From the NCBI GenBank assembly GCA_001189275.1, contig CP012158.1, positions 1,417,704 through 1,481,703 on the forward strand: a stretch of 64,000 nt of DNA, written 5' to 3'. Source of the DNA: Pyrobaculum sp. WP30 (lineage in GTDB: Archaea > Thermoproteota > Thermoprotei > Thermoproteales > Thermoproteaceae). The translations under genes were made by a program, and so were the position numbers. Below the pieces are notes generated by a model, which was given only the letters and a program-made list of their open reading frames with translations, did not search any database and was not told where the DNA came from. This document shows positions 1-8,297 of the stretch, piece after piece (the first letter of the stretch is position 1; each line of letters begins with the position of its first letter).

Positions 1-103
1 GACCCCTCACCTTAACCACGTAGTCAAACGGCCCAGTCTTCTCTACGGCGACCTTAACGTTGCTGGGTATCTCAACCTCCTCAGCCGCATAGACGACATG
101 CAT
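1..103 (-). CDS. rpl6: Ribosomal protein uL6, N-terminal part (gene runs off the window)
   Basis: The first 34 codons of a minus-strand gene are visible, starting at the ATG at 103-101 and reading MHVVYAAEEVEIPSNVKV and then VVKVRG before the window edge. The EEVEIP opening and the beta-strand ending in VKVRG fit the start of archaeal uL6 (L6P), a large-subunit protein near the factor-binding site. An AT-rich stretch (about 105-135) upstream probably holds the promoter. The call rests on a short N-terminus only, so another small beta-rich ribosomal protein is not fully excluded. Confidence 0.65.
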   Translation of the reverse strand, partial: MHVVYAAEEVEIPSNVKVAVEKTGPFDYVVKVRG

Positions 104-169
104 AAAGCCGATTTTTTTACCCAGTATAAAAATTTACACCAGCACAGAAAAGAAAAGTTGAAGTGGGTC

Positions 170-265
170 TGGTGGGCCCGCCGGGATTTGAACCCGGGAC
201 CTCCCGGTTTCTGATTACAGACTAAATATCAGCCGGGCGCTCTAACCGGGCTAAGCCACGGGCCC
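170..265 (-). tRNA. tRNA-Ile (GAT) with an 18-nt intron
   Basis: The minus strand folds into a full cloverleaf: acceptor stem GGGCCCG (265-259) with CGGGCCC (180-174), discriminator A and an encoded CCA (172-170). The T arm has the standard TTCAAAT loop. The anticodon stem CCCGG/CCGGG holds CTGAT, giving anticodon GAT. Twenty-five bases lie between the stem halves instead of seven. The extra 18 (209-226) form a canonical bulge-helix-bulge: CTGA pairs with TCAG, each side flanked by a 3-nt bulge, with an inner TTA/TAA stem. Splicing would leave the loop CTGATAA, with the intron at the usual 37/38 position. Confidence 0.95.
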
Positions 266-324
266 CGAAACTGGTGCTTCCCACGGTTTAAAAATTTTCT
301 GCCCGAGGCGTGAAGATAGAGAAG

Positions 325-412
325 TGGTGCGGGGGGTGGGATTTGAACCCACGCAGGCCTACGCCACAGGGACCTCAACCCTGCCCCTCTAGCCGGGCGG
401 GCAACCACCCGC
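325..412 (-). tRNA. tRNA-Leu (GAG) with an unusual acceptor stem
   Basis: This is a class II tRNA. The anticodon stem CAGGG/CCCTG encloses TTGAGGT, so the anticodon is GAG. A long variable arm and a standard T arm (GTGGG, TTCAAAT, CCCAC) follow. CCA is encoded at 327-325. The 3' acceptor strand is CCCCCGC, but the 5' strand reads GCGGGTGG. Either T6 is mismatched, or an extra T is bulged and the stem is GCGGG(T)GG, which pairs perfectly and leaves TT at positions 8-9. No intron is seen. The gene lies 59 bases before the tRNA-Ile on the same strand. Confidence 0.88.
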
Positions 413-507
413 CCCTTTGACCTGGCTCGGGCACCCCCGCCGACTCCCGTAACGTGTTTGTTTAAAAGTTTTTTGGACTTCCAGGGCTTTGCGACCGCTC
501 CACCTCT

Positions 508-978
508 CTATCGCCTCTCTAAGCTCTTTGCATCGGGCCAGTCCGATGCCCGCGACGCGTCCAGCGTAGCTTCCACCGTGTCGTCTATGTTCACCATGGG
601 TGCCCTAACTCTCGTTATGCCGCCGACGCTCTCTAGGTCGTACGCGATGTAGTCTTTGACTTGTTGCCGGATGGATGAGGAGAGCCTCTGGAGTATAGCG
701 TGGGTGAAGGAGAGCTCCGCGTGTAGCAACACGTCTACCGCCCGCTCGATCGACATGTTCTCCACTGTATACACAGCGGTCTTGACGTCGAACTCCTCCA
801 GAACCTCCGCAGAGACGGCGGGATCCAGCTGCTCAAACACGGAGGCGACGAGGCGTGAGTTTAGATACTTGGGGAGCTGAGGCGCCTAATCCGAGGCCAT
901 CTGTACGATAGACGCTAAAACCCTCGGCTCAAGCCTCTTGGAGAGGGCTACGAAGAGATCCGGCATCTCCTTTGACAT
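508..978 (-). pseudogene. Broken MgtE-type magnesium transporter (N-domain fragment)
   Basis: Two pieces lie in the same frame, split by an in-frame TAG at 888-886. The first runs from ATG 978 for 30 codons; the second continues through a helical-repeat region containing AEVLEEFD and RQQVKDYIAYDLES. This matches the MgtE N-domain, where superhelical repeats lead into the (R)xEVExLxxYxxxxAGG segment just before the CBS pair. The reading ends at 508, at the start of where CBS1 should be. Both CBS domains and all five membrane helices are missing. MgtE is normally about 450 residues, so this is a truncated relic with a nonsense mutation. It ends about 95 bases from tRNA-Leu. Confidence 0.65.
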
Positions 979-1027
979 GTTGCACAAGCCAGGAGGCGCG
1001 CAACTTGATTAACTTAGTAGGTACGCA

Positions 1028-1192
1028 TCACCCGCAGGCACAGCTTCCACCTGTGCTCCCGACGACGATTTTGTTCTCCGCCATGAGCTTAGACCAGCAA
1101 TCGGGGCATACCAAGGCGGGGCCTCTGTTTTTTATGTTGGCCTCAAGAAGAGGTGTGTCCTCTCTTCCACATATTGCACATCTATATGTCAT
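1028..1192 (-). CDS. Small cysteine-rich (zinc-ribbon-like) protein, 54 aa
   Basis: A 54-residue reading frame starts at ATG 1192 and opens MTYRCAICGRE. It has two CxxC pairs, CAIC at residues 5-8 and CPDC at 29-32, spaced as in a treble-clef or rubredoxin-like zinc knuckle, and a third C-A-C near the C-terminus. It lies between the MgtE relic and the glutamyltransferase gene on the same strand. An AT-rich tract (1190-1220) upstream could be its promoter. The ligand pattern predicts a metal-binding protein; partner and function are unknown. Confidence 0.7.
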   Translation of the reverse strand: MTYRCAICGREDTPLLEANIKNRGPALVCPDCWSKLMAENKIVVGSTGGSCACG

Positions 1193-1222
1193 AATATGTT
1201 GTATCGCTGGAAGAAATAAATC

Positions 1223-2611
1223 TTATTCGCCAAGCGCAAGGCCGTCGCCCCGTATGTCCGCGACTGCCACGGCTCCTTTGCCTCTGCGGGCTACCAACGC
1301 CGCGACCCCCATGCGGCTTGGGTACTTCACCAGCCGCACACCTGGCCCCTGCTCCCACCCTTCCTCCGCCTGCACCTCATCGCCGCGGAGCCAGATGAAG
1401 CGGGGGGCCCACACCGCTTGGCGTGGGTCCATGCCGTAGCTCACGACGTTTTGAATAAGCTGGACGTATATGGCGGGTCTGTAGTGGCCGGCGCTTGCGC
1501 CGAGCGCATATACCTCATCCCCACGCCCCATCACCACGGCCGATAGGGTGTGCGCCGGCCGTTTACGCGGCGCCGCCTCGTTGAGGCCGGCCGTGAAGTC
1601 GCTGGCCCTGTTGTTAAACGTAATGCCCCACCTAGGCTCCGTGACGCCGGAGCCGAAGGGATGGTACAGAGACTGTATGGCAGACACCACGACCTCTCCG
1701 TCGGCCGCGGCGAGGTAGGTGGTACCTGGGGTGGGCTCCGGCGACTCCACCTCCCCGAGCTCCACCCTCCCCTCCAAGATGTCGTAGATGGGGACCTCCC
1801 CGTCGTGGAGGAACTTGTCGCGGGCCCAGTGCGCCTTCTTCAAAGCCGCAACCACGTTTTTAATCCTGGCGTAGCTTAACGGGCCCTCGGCGGGTTGCGC
1901 CAGCTTCAGCGCAAGCAACACGGCGAACCCCAGGGAGGGGGGCGGCGCCTCATATATCGTCCACTCGCCGTATTCCATCCGCAGGGCGTCACCCACGGCT
2001 GGTTTGTAGGTGGAGAAGTCCTCCACCTCGAAATATCCAAGCTCCGCCACGTCCCGCGCCACCTCGTCGTAGAAAGACAGGGGACTGTCCCTCAGCCTCC
2101 TCCACAGCTTTAGAAGCGGCTCGATCCTGTAGGGGGAGCCGGGCATCTTTGGGAGCTCCAGATACATCCTGCCGCCTGGGTCCCTCGCCAGGAGGTCTGC
2201 GTTTTTCTCAATGGCGGAGACCAGGGAGGGGTGCGTGGTCGCCTTCTCCATGGCGGCTGTGGCGAAGTCCACAACCTTCTCCCAAGGCAGGTGCCCGTGG
2301 CGTTTGTGTAGCTCGTATAGACCAGCCACGTAGCCCGGCACAACGGCGGATTGGATCCCCCTACGCGGCGGCTTCTTGGGGACTCTCTTAGGCGCCCAGC
2401 CAAAGCCCGCAACAGCCTCAACCCGCCCAGCGTGGACCAGGGCGAGGAAGTCGCCTCCGACTCCGCCCAGGTGTGGCAGGGTGTACGTCAACACGGCGGA
2501 GGCCGCCACAACCGCGTCAACGGCGTTGCCCCCGGCCTTGTATACCTCGTAGCCGGCCCTGGTGGCCAGATAGCTCTCGGAAGCCACGGCGAACTTGGTG
2601 CCTATATACAT
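1223..2611 (-). CDS. ggt: Gamma-glutamyltransferase-family Ntn hydrolase
   Basis: The 462-residue protein matches the GGT/YwrD family, autoprocessing N-terminal nucleophile hydrolases that cleave gamma-glutamyl bonds or related amides. The N-terminal AGGNAVDAVVAASA block is the family signature. The sequence TPGTTYLAAADG about two thirds along holds the Thr expected to become the catalytic N-terminus after self-cleavage. It is followed by SLYHPFGSGV and NNRASDF, matching the substrate-pocket region of the small subunit. No signal peptide is visible, so a cytoplasmic role is likely, unlike the periplasmic bacterial enzymes. Substrate is uncertain because archaea of this group lack glutathione. 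Confidence 0.85.
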   Translation of the reverse strand: MYIGTKFAVASESYLATRAGYEVYKAGGNAVDAVVAASAVLTYTLPHLGGVGGDFLALVHAGRVEAVAGFGWAPKRVPKKPPRRGIQSAVVPGYVAGLYELHKRHGHLPWEKVVDFATAAMEKATTHPSLVSAIEKNADLLARDPGGRMYLELPKMPGSPYRIEPLLKLWRRLRDSPLSFYDEVARDVAELGYFEVEDFSTYKPAVGDALRMEYGEWTIYEAPPPSLGFAVLLALKLAQPAEGPLSYARIKNVVAALKKAHWARDKFLHDGEVPIYDILEGRVELGEVESPEPTPGTTYLAAADGEVVVSAIQSLYHPFGSGVTEPRWGITFNNRASDFTAGLNEAAPRKRPAHTLSAVVMGRGDEVYALGASAGHYRPAIYVQLIQNVVSYGMDPRQAVWAPRFIWLRGDEVQAEEGWEQGPGVRLVKYPSRMGVAALVARRGKGAVAVADIRGDGLALGE

Positions 2612-2766
2612 GGTAACTCTTATAAACCCCGGTTAAAACATTATCTGAACCCCCGATTCCCCGCCCGCCAGACGCGCCCGAGTCACGGGCGTGGGCTGAA
2701 GGCGGAGCCGGTAGGGCCGACCGCATATCTCAACTCCTCGAGGGTCAAATGCAACCATCGCTGTGT
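2612..2766. other. GC-rich intergenic region with two adjacent stem-loops
   Basis: No convincing reading frame fills this gap between guaA and ggt. From 2661 to 2724 it can form two consecutive hairpins. The first has CGCCCG (2675-2680) pairing with CGGGCG (2686-2691) around AGTCA, extended by GCCC/GGGC at 2663-2666 and 2693-2696. The second pairs GCGG (2702-2705) with CCGC (2721-2724), with an inner GCC/GGC stem. TATA-like sequences at 2618-2635 could serve ggt on the minus strand or a plus-strand RNA. It may be a structured small RNA or a guaA 3' element. Confidence 0.35.
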
Positions 2767-4284
2767 TTAACAGGGCTCTATGGTGGAGGGGGGTTTTGTG
2801 GTTATGGCGTAGGTGACCATGGTGACTTGGGGTATCTCCGAGGTTATTCTTGCAGAGATTCTTTCCAAAACTTCGTATGGAAGTCTTGCCCAGTCTGCAG
2901 TCATGGCGTCTTCGCTTTCTACGATCCTTACCGCCACTATGTAACCGACGGAGCGTTTGTCTCCCTTTACCCCCACCCATTTATCGTCGCCCACTGTGGC
3001 GAAGGCTTGCCACACCTTTCTCAGAAGGCCTGCCCTTTCCAGCTCCTCCTCCACGATTTTTGTGGCTTTCCTCACGATTTCTAGCTTTTCCCGAGTAAAG
3101 GGCCCGATTATCCGCACGGCGAGTCCAGGGCCTGGGAAGGGGTGGCGGTGGACCGCCTCCTCTGGCAACCCAAGCGCCTTGGCTATCCTCCTTACCTCGT
3201 CTTTGTAGAACTCGCGGAGGGGCTCGACGAGCTCCAGCTTGAACCAGGGAGGTAGACCGCCGACGTTGTGGTGACTTTTTATTCTGTCCGCGCCCTTTAC
3301 CGCGCCGCTCTCCACCACATCTGGGTAAAGGGTGCCCTGTGCCAGGTATTTCGCATTGGGTATCTTCGACACAGCTTCGGCGAAGACCTCTGCGAAGATC
3401 TCCCCCACTATCCTCCTTTTTTCCTCGCAGTCTGAGACGCCTTCCAGCCTCTTGAGGAAGCGCTCGCGCGCATCGACCACCTGCACCTTTACGCCGAGGG
3501 ATGTGAGGAGCGAAACCACCTGCTGGGGCTCTCCTTCGCGGAAGAGCCCGTGGTCCACGAAGATTGCGTGGGCCCTCTCGCCCACGGCCATGTGCACCAG
3601 GAGTGCCGTCACCGTGCTGTCTATCCCGCCGCTTACCCCAACGATGACGTCGCCGCCGGCGGCTTTTCTGCGGACGTCCTCCACTAAGCGACGTATCTGC
3701 TCCTCGGGCCTCCAGGTGGAGGCGATGCGCGCCACCTTTCTGAGGAAGTTTTCCAGCAGAAGTCCGCCCTTTGCCGTGTGGGAAACCTCTGGGTGGAACT
3801 GGACTCCGTATATATGCCCCTTCCGCATGGCGGCGATGTATCCGTTTTCGCTCACTGCCAACACGACGAAGCCTGGCGGGGGCTCTTTCACGTAGTCTCC
3901 GTGGCTCATCCACACGACCTCCTCGGCGTTCCACCCGTCGAAAACCGGGTCGCGCTCAAGCAACCTCATCAAGGTTCTGCCGTACTCCCCCTTGCCGCGC
4001 ATCACTACGCCTCCAAGCTTCCTCGCAATGAGCTGGTGTCCGTAGCATATTCCAAGTATGGGCTTGCCCAGGTGGAATATCTTGTCCGAGACGTCGGGGG
4101 CGCCTTCTTGGTATACTGAACTGGGGCCTCCCGATAGGATAATGGCCTTGACATCGGGGGCCTCTGCCGCCGCCTCCACGTCCTCGGGTTGAACAACCTC
4201 GGCGTATACCCCCCTTTCGCGAACTCGGCGTGTGATGAGGTGGACATATTGACCTCCGAAGTTTACGACGAGGGCCTTTTCCAC
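2767..4284 (-). CDS. guaA: GMP synthase (glutamine-hydrolysing), single chain
   Basis: This enzyme converts XMP to GMP with ATP and glutamine. Residues 1-180 are a class I glutamine amidotransferase with catalytic Cys80 in GICYGHQ and the His164/Glu166 pair in QFHPEVSH. The ATP pyrophosphatase domain follows with the P-loop SGGIDS at 218-223, then the C-terminal dimerisation domain. Length (505 aa) is normal for the fused form. Many archaea instead split the two activities between two genes. The final residues (PPSTIEPC) differ from the common PPATIEWE ending but the domain is complete. The ATG at 4284 suits the family N-terminus. Confidence 0.96.
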   Translation of the reverse strand: MEKALVVNFGGQYVHLITRRVRERGVYAEVVQPEDVEAAAEAPDVKAIILSGGPSSVYQEGAPDVSDKIFHLGKPILGICYGHQLIARKLGGVVMRGKGEYGRTLMRLLERDPVFDGWNAEEVVWMSHGDYVKEPPPGFVVLAVSENGYIAAMRKGHIYGVQFHPEVSHTAKGGLLLENFLRKVARIASTWRPEEQIRRLVEDVRRKAAGGDVIVGVSGGIDSTVTALLVHMAVGERAHAIFVDHGLFREGEPQQVVSLLTSLGVKVQVVDARERFLKRLEGVSDCEEKRRIVGEIFAEVFAEAVSKIPNAKYLAQGTLYPDVVESGAVKGADRIKSHHNVGGLPPWFKLELVEPLREFYKDEVRRIAKALGLPEEAVHRHPFPGPGLAVRIIGPFTREKLEIVRKATKIVEEELERAGLLRKVWQAFATVGDDKWVGVKGDKRSVGYIVAVRIVESEDAMTADWARLPYEVLERISARITSEIPQVTMVTYAITTKPPSTIEPC

Positions 4285-4311
4285 GGCTTGGTTTGATTTG
4301 TAGGTTAAAAA

Positions 4312-5547
4312 CTATTCCACTGAAAGCACGTCTAACTCAAGTACTTCTAAGTAGCTGTTTAAAACCTCGGCCACGCTGGGGGTCGTCCTGCCACCGTCGC
4401 CGTGGATAAACTCCTTGACGTAGAGCCCGCCTTGGCATCGGACGAAGAGCTCAAACATATGAGCCGAGATCAGCCGCCAGGCAAGCTCATACACCATCCT
4501 CGTCCGCTTTCTGCGTGGGTGCAACCTCTTTATCCTGCGGGGTGTGTACTGATTAATTATCTTTCCAGAAAGCTCAACCATCTTACCCAGGTCCTCCGCG
4601 GCAAGCGGCCTCTCTGAATAGACGAGGGCGCGGTAAAGCTTGATGTCTACCTTCGCCTTTTCCTTGAGCCTCCTAACCTCCTCCCTTGTGGTGAAGCCCA
4701 CAGGCGTAAAAATCACCTCTTCGTCGACGAGAGGCGGTACATGGCCGCGGTAGCGGATGGGCTGCTTGACCTCCACAACAAGCGGCCTACCTGGTCCAAG
4801 CATCCTAACGTCGCTGTCTTCTCTGCCAGAGACGTGAATGACGTGTTCCGAACCGCCGAAGATATTCCCCACATATCGAAGCTTCTCCAGGAGAGTTGTC
4901 TTCACGGAGCCAAATCGTTTTGTCTGCGCCACTCGGCGGCTGAGCTTTAGGTATTTGCCCTCGACAAGTAAGGGGTTCCTTACCACGGTAACCTTACCAG
5001 TAAGGAGATCTATCCTTACCACTATGTTTGGGCGGAGCTTATCCACGCGTTTACCAGTAAGTAACTTGAGCATCTCCTTTCCAATACGCCTATTGATCTC
5101 GTGCTTAATAGGTTCGCCGGTTGTTATCAAGAACTTAGACACAACCTCGGCCTCTCTTTTCAACACGTCAGATGGTATAGTTGTCCCGACGGCGAAGGTT
5201 TCAAAGTCGATGTCGCCTACGTGTTTCGCCGCCTCACGGGCGTGTTTCTCGACGTCGGTAAGCAGTCCGCCGCAGACGTAACACAATACGCCTTCCACTT
5301 CAGTCCCTATGCCTTGCAGAAAGCGCCTTGTGGGCTTGTGCACCTTGGCTAAACTTACGAGGTCATTTTTCACATCTGCCCCCTGCCTAAACTGGGTGAC
5401 GAGTTGCATGTGCAGTAAGGTCTTTATGGCGGCCCCCCTCTCCCAGTTCTCAACGGCGTACCCCATCTGGGCGTAGAGCCTTCCAAGGCATGAGTCGCAG
5501 AGCGGGTACTCCCTTAAGATCTGCAACGACTTCTCCAGCACATCCAC
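4312..5547 (-). CDS. pus10: tRNA pseudouridine synthase Pus10
   Basis: The 411-residue protein has the Pus10 architecture. An N-terminal zinc-binding region comes first (CDSCLGR near residue 18 and CYVCGG near 130), then a THUMP-like part, then the catalytic domain with GREDSDVRMLGPGRP, whose Asp is the expected pseudouridylation nucleophile. Archaeal Pus10 makes pseudouridine 54 and 55 in the tRNA T loop, replacing TruB for position 55. It lies 20 bases downstream of trmY on the same strand, which supports the assignment because TrmY methylates pseudouridine 54. Confidence 0.92.
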   Translation of the reverse strand: MDVLEKSLQILREYPLCDSCLGRLYAQMGYAVENWERGAAIKTLLHMQLVTQFRQGADVKNDLVSLAKVHKPTRRFLQGIGTEVEGVLCYVCGGLLTDVEKHAREAAKHVGDIDFETFAVGTTIPSDVLKREAEVVSKFLITTGEPIKHEINRRIGKEMLKLLTGKRVDKLRPNIVVRIDLLTGKVTVVRNPLLVEGKYLKLSRRVAQTKRFGSVKTTLLEKLRYVGNIFGGSEHVIHVSGREDSDVRMLGPGRPLVVEVKQPIRYRGHVPPLVDEEVIFTPVGFTTREEVRRLKEKAKVDIKLYRALVYSERPLAAEDLGKMVELSGKIINQYTPRRIKRLHPRRKRTRMVYELAWRLISAHMFELFVRCQGGLYVKEFIHGDGGRTTPSVAEVLNSYLEVLELDVLSVE

Positions 5548-5567
5548 AGGCGGCTGCTCGCCACTGT

Positions 5568-6047
5568 TTATATCTGTGGTTGCCGGCCGTAGAGCAGTCT
5601 ATCTGCGTTTATGTTCACCACAACCACCTGGTGATGTGGGGGGAGACGCCCGATGCCCAACCCGCACTCCGCCTCTAGACCGTACTCCTCCAGCTTCACC
5701 ACGTAGGTAAACGGTGGTAAGGGGAGACATCTCCCCTTGCCCATGGGGCCTATGAGGATGCCGGATACCAAGTCGTGGGCGCCCTTCCTCGCAACGACGC
5801 CGGGTAGTCTCTCGCCGGATAGGGCCTTTTTCAAGTAACCGACGGATGAGTCCTCGTCGGGGAAAAGCCTCTTTACCCTCGCCCCCAGTATCTTTACCGT
5901 CTTGTCGACGTCGGTTAGGTAGAAAACCGCCTCGGCGTCTCCCCTTACCCCGTTGGATATTAGAAGCGCCGCGACGAGGATCTTCGCGTGTATATGCGGC
6001 TCCTCGTCAAATCTTCGCAGAGACGTGATGACGAGGAACCGCCTCAC
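5568..6047 (-). CDS. trmY: tRNA pseudouridine-54 N1-methyltransferase TrmY
   Basis: The 159-residue protein fits the TrmY (DUF358) branch of SPOUT methyltransferases, which form N1-methylpseudouridine at tRNA position 54 with SAM. Family features seen are the N-terminal MRRFLVITS strand, the LLISNGVRGDAE helix-strand, LFPDEDSSVGYLKKAL, and LPGVVARKGAHDL. The C-terminal part should form the SPOUT knot, with GILIGPMGKG as the probable SAM loop; it is shorter and more divergent than in euryarchaeal TrmY. The start overlaps the srp54 stop by 4 bases and pus10 follows closely, so the three genes are probably co-transcribed. Confidence 0.82.
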   Translation of the reverse strand: MRRFLVITSLRRFDEEPHIHAKILVAALLISNGVRGDAEAVFYLTDVDKTVKILGARVKRLFPDEDSSVGYLKKALSGERLPGVVARKGAHDLVSGILIGPMGKGRCLPLPPFTYVVKLEEYGLEAECGLGIGRLPPHHQVVVVNINADRLLYGRQPQI

Positions 6048-7348
6048 CTTGTAGGCATGCGCATTCTCAACTGTCTCTTCAACGTCTTAGACATCTTCTT
6101 GAGGTTCTCGTAGACGGTCAGCATCTCCTTCACGTCTTTAGGAGATACGCCGGCCCCCAGGGCGATTCTACGTATCCTCGAGGCGTTGAGTATCTCGGGG
6201 TTTTTCAGCTCTTCCGTAGTCATGGAGCTGAGTATGGCCTTCCACTTCTTTAGGTTCTTTTGGGATAGTTCGATCTGCTCCTCCGAGATCTTCGCCGCCA
6301 TCCCGCCCGGTAGTAGCTGGAAAACCTTGCTGAGGGGGCCGAGTTTCAGGAGGCCGTCGATCTGCTTCTTGAAGGTGAGGAGGTCAAGCTTCCCTGACTC
6401 TATCTCCTGTAGGACCTCCTCTTCCTCAAACACCACCTTGATCTTCTCCACCAGCGCGTCTAGGTCGCCCATGCCGAGAACCCTTGCGACGAACTTCTTG
6501 GGGTTAAACAGCTCGAGCTCGTCCACGTCTTCGCCGACTCCTATGAGCTTTACCCTGGCGCCCGTCTTAGCAACGGCGGCAAGGGCCCCTCCGCCCCTCG
6601 CCGTGCTGTCCATCTTGGTTATTACGACGGAGTGTATCGGCAGATATTTCATGAAGGCCTCTGCTTGCGCCGCGGCTAGCTTGCCCACCGTGGCGTCTAT
6701 CACAAGCATGACCTCGTCTGGCTTAACGGCGTCGTGTATGGCCTTTACCTCCTGGAGTAGCGCCTCCTCGTTTCTGTGGCGCCCGGCCGTGTCGACGATG
6801 ACTACGTCTAGGTTTTTGAAGTTCTGGACGCCCCTCTTTGCGATCTCCACCGCTTCTCTGCCGTCTCTTTCGCCGTAAAACGGCACGCCTATTTTCTCGG
6901 CGAGTTGCCTCAGCTGGTCGAAGGCGGCGGGTCTTATGGTATCTGTCTCGACGAGGCCCACCTTGTAGCCGCGCTTTATCAGATACTTCGCCAGCTTCGC
7001 GGCCGTGGTGGTTTTGCCGCTACCCTCTACGCCGAGCAGGAGGATCACGTGAGGCTTCTTGGCGGGTTTGAATTCGGCGGGTTGCTCGCCGCCGAGGAGC
7101 TTCACCAGCTCGTCGTAGAGGATGTAGATGAGGTATTCCCTGGGCGGTATGCCGGCGGGGGGCTTCTCCTCCCGGATCCTCCTTACCGCGTTTTCGGTGA
7201 AGGTCTTTACCAAATCCAGCGGCACATCTGCCTTGAGCAGAGTCCTCTGGATTTCCCTGGAGAGCTCCTGCAACGTGGCGTCGTCTATGTACTCCACCCC
7301 TCTTATCTTCTCTATGAGCTTGCTGAATACCTCGGTGAGGGCCTTCAC
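6044..7348 (-). CDS. srp54: Signal recognition particle protein SRP54
   Basis: The 434-residue GTPase binds signal peptides as they leave the ribosome and docks with FtsY. The N domain occupies about residues 1-95. The G domain carries GVEGSGKTT (106-114), DTAGRH and TKMDSTARGGG. The methionine-rich M domain begins near 310 and contains LLPGG and IRRIALGAGVSPKDV, the RNA-binding helix-turn-helix. The partner SRP19 is encoded at 30570-30860. An upstream TATA-like sequence (about 7365-7375) suggests transcription starts close to the ATG. Confidence 0.97.
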   Translation of the reverse strand: MKALTEVFSKLIEKIRGVEYIDDATLQELSREIQRTLLKADVPLDLVKTFTENAVRRIREEKPPAGIPPREYLIYILYDELVKLLGGEQPAEFKPAKKPHVILLLGVEGSGKTTTAAKLAKYLIKRGYKVGLVETDTIRPAAFDQLRQLAEKIGVPFYGERDGREAVEIAKRGVQNFKNLDVVIVDTAGRHRNEEALLQEVKAIHDAVKPDEVMLVIDATVGKLAAAQAEAFMKYLPIHSVVITKMDSTARGGGALAAVAKTGARVKLIGVGEDVDELELFNPKKFVARVLGMGDLDALVEKIKVVFEEEEVLQEIESGKLDLLTFKKQIDGLLKLGPLSKVFQLLPGGMAAKISEEQIELSQKNLKKWKAILSSMTTEELKNPEILNASRIRRIALGAGVSPKDVKEMLTVYENLKKMSKTLKRQLRMRMPTR

Positions 7349-7377
7349 GTATGGATAGGGGTGCCGGTTTTAATAGT

Positions 7378-8223
7378 TTATGTAGCAGGGGGGGCCTGCG
7401 GCTGCTGGCCCAGAGTGGCGTACCACACGTCTACTTGTTTCATGAAGTTCTCGAGCCTGTCTAGTATGTAGATGCCGTAGTGTGGGTATATCTCAAATAC
7501 GAGCTTCTGGGGGCGCACCGCGGTCCACCTCATCTTGCGGAGGAACATCACCCTGAAGACGAAGCCTCTGTACTCCATGAGCTCCAGCTTAATCACGCCG
7601 CTGGCTAGGTACTCCTCGACGCCGAAGCGGCTGATCTTGTTCTCCCCGGTGGGGATCTCCGACGTCATGAGCGTAGTTATGTCTTTTATCTTCCGCACTT
7701 GGAACACCAGCTCTCTCATGTACTCCCTAACCCACAACACGTCGGTGTGGGAGGTGATGATGAGGGGGGCTATTGGGTCTATCACCAGCCTCTTCACCCC
7801 AAACTTCTTGACGTATTCTAGTATTATCTTCGCGATGTCCCTGGGATCAGCAGACACTTTCTCCTCCTTCGCGTAGGTCCTGAAGTGGGTCCTCAAGTCG
7901 ACAAATATCAGCTTGTTCTGGGTCTCTAGGGCTTCTAGGTCCCACCCCAGCGACTCCCTCACGCCACGCTTCACGTCCTCCGACGGCTCGTCGATTGTGA
8001 TGTAGAGCCCCGGCTCGTCGTATAGCTCAGCCCCCGTCTTCAGAAACTGGAGGCTGAATATGGTCTTGCCCTGCCCAGCCTCCCCGGCCACTAGGTATAT
8101 CTCCCCCTTGCGGAAACCCCCCTGAAGAAGCTGGTCCAGGTACCAGATCCCGGTGGAGGCTCTGTTGTCGTAGATCTGGTAATAGCCCTGGTAGTCGTAG
8201 CTGTACTGCTCCTGATAAGACAT
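7378..8223 (-). CDS. KaiC-like RecA-superfamily ATPase
   Basis: The 281-residue protein has one KaiC/RadA-type ATPase domain. STGIWYLDQLLQGGFRKGE precedes Walker A GEAGQGKT (47-54). The sequence TIDEPSEDVKRG matches the position of the catalytic glutamates in KaiC, and LVIDPIAPLI is Walker B. The N-terminus is Tyr/Gln-rich (SYQEQYSYDYQGYY), and the C-terminus ends QQPQAPPAT, suggesting disordered tails. It follows the srp54 cluster on the same strand but has its own TATA-like sequence about 8240-8252. Archaeal single-domain KaiC homologues act in signalling and protein complexes; its target is unknown. It is not a clock gene by inference. Confidence 0.82.
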   Translation of the reverse strand: MSYQEQYSYDYQGYYQIYDNRASTGIWYLDQLLQGGFRKGEIYLVAGEAGQGKTIFSLQFLKTGAELYDEPGLYITIDEPSEDVKRGVRESLGWDLEALETQNKLIFVDLRTHFRTYAKEEKVSADPRDIAKIILEYVKKFGVKRLVIDPIAPLIITSHTDVLWVREYMRELVFQVRKIKDITTLMTSEIPTGENKISRFGVEEYLASGVIKLELMEYRGFVFRVMFLRKMRWTAVRPQKLVFEIYPHYGIYILDRLENFMKQVDVWYATLGQQPQAPPAT

Positions 8224-8297
8224 ACGGCACCCGTGGGGTGGATTAATATATTTGTTTTGTTCACGTATCTATACAGTAGGCGGGCAGTATACTTATC

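Noticed and set aside
2633-2980. 115-codon minus-strand frame across the guaA end
   Set aside because: It is a shifted reading of guaA and the hairpin region, very Arg/His-rich, with no start signal.
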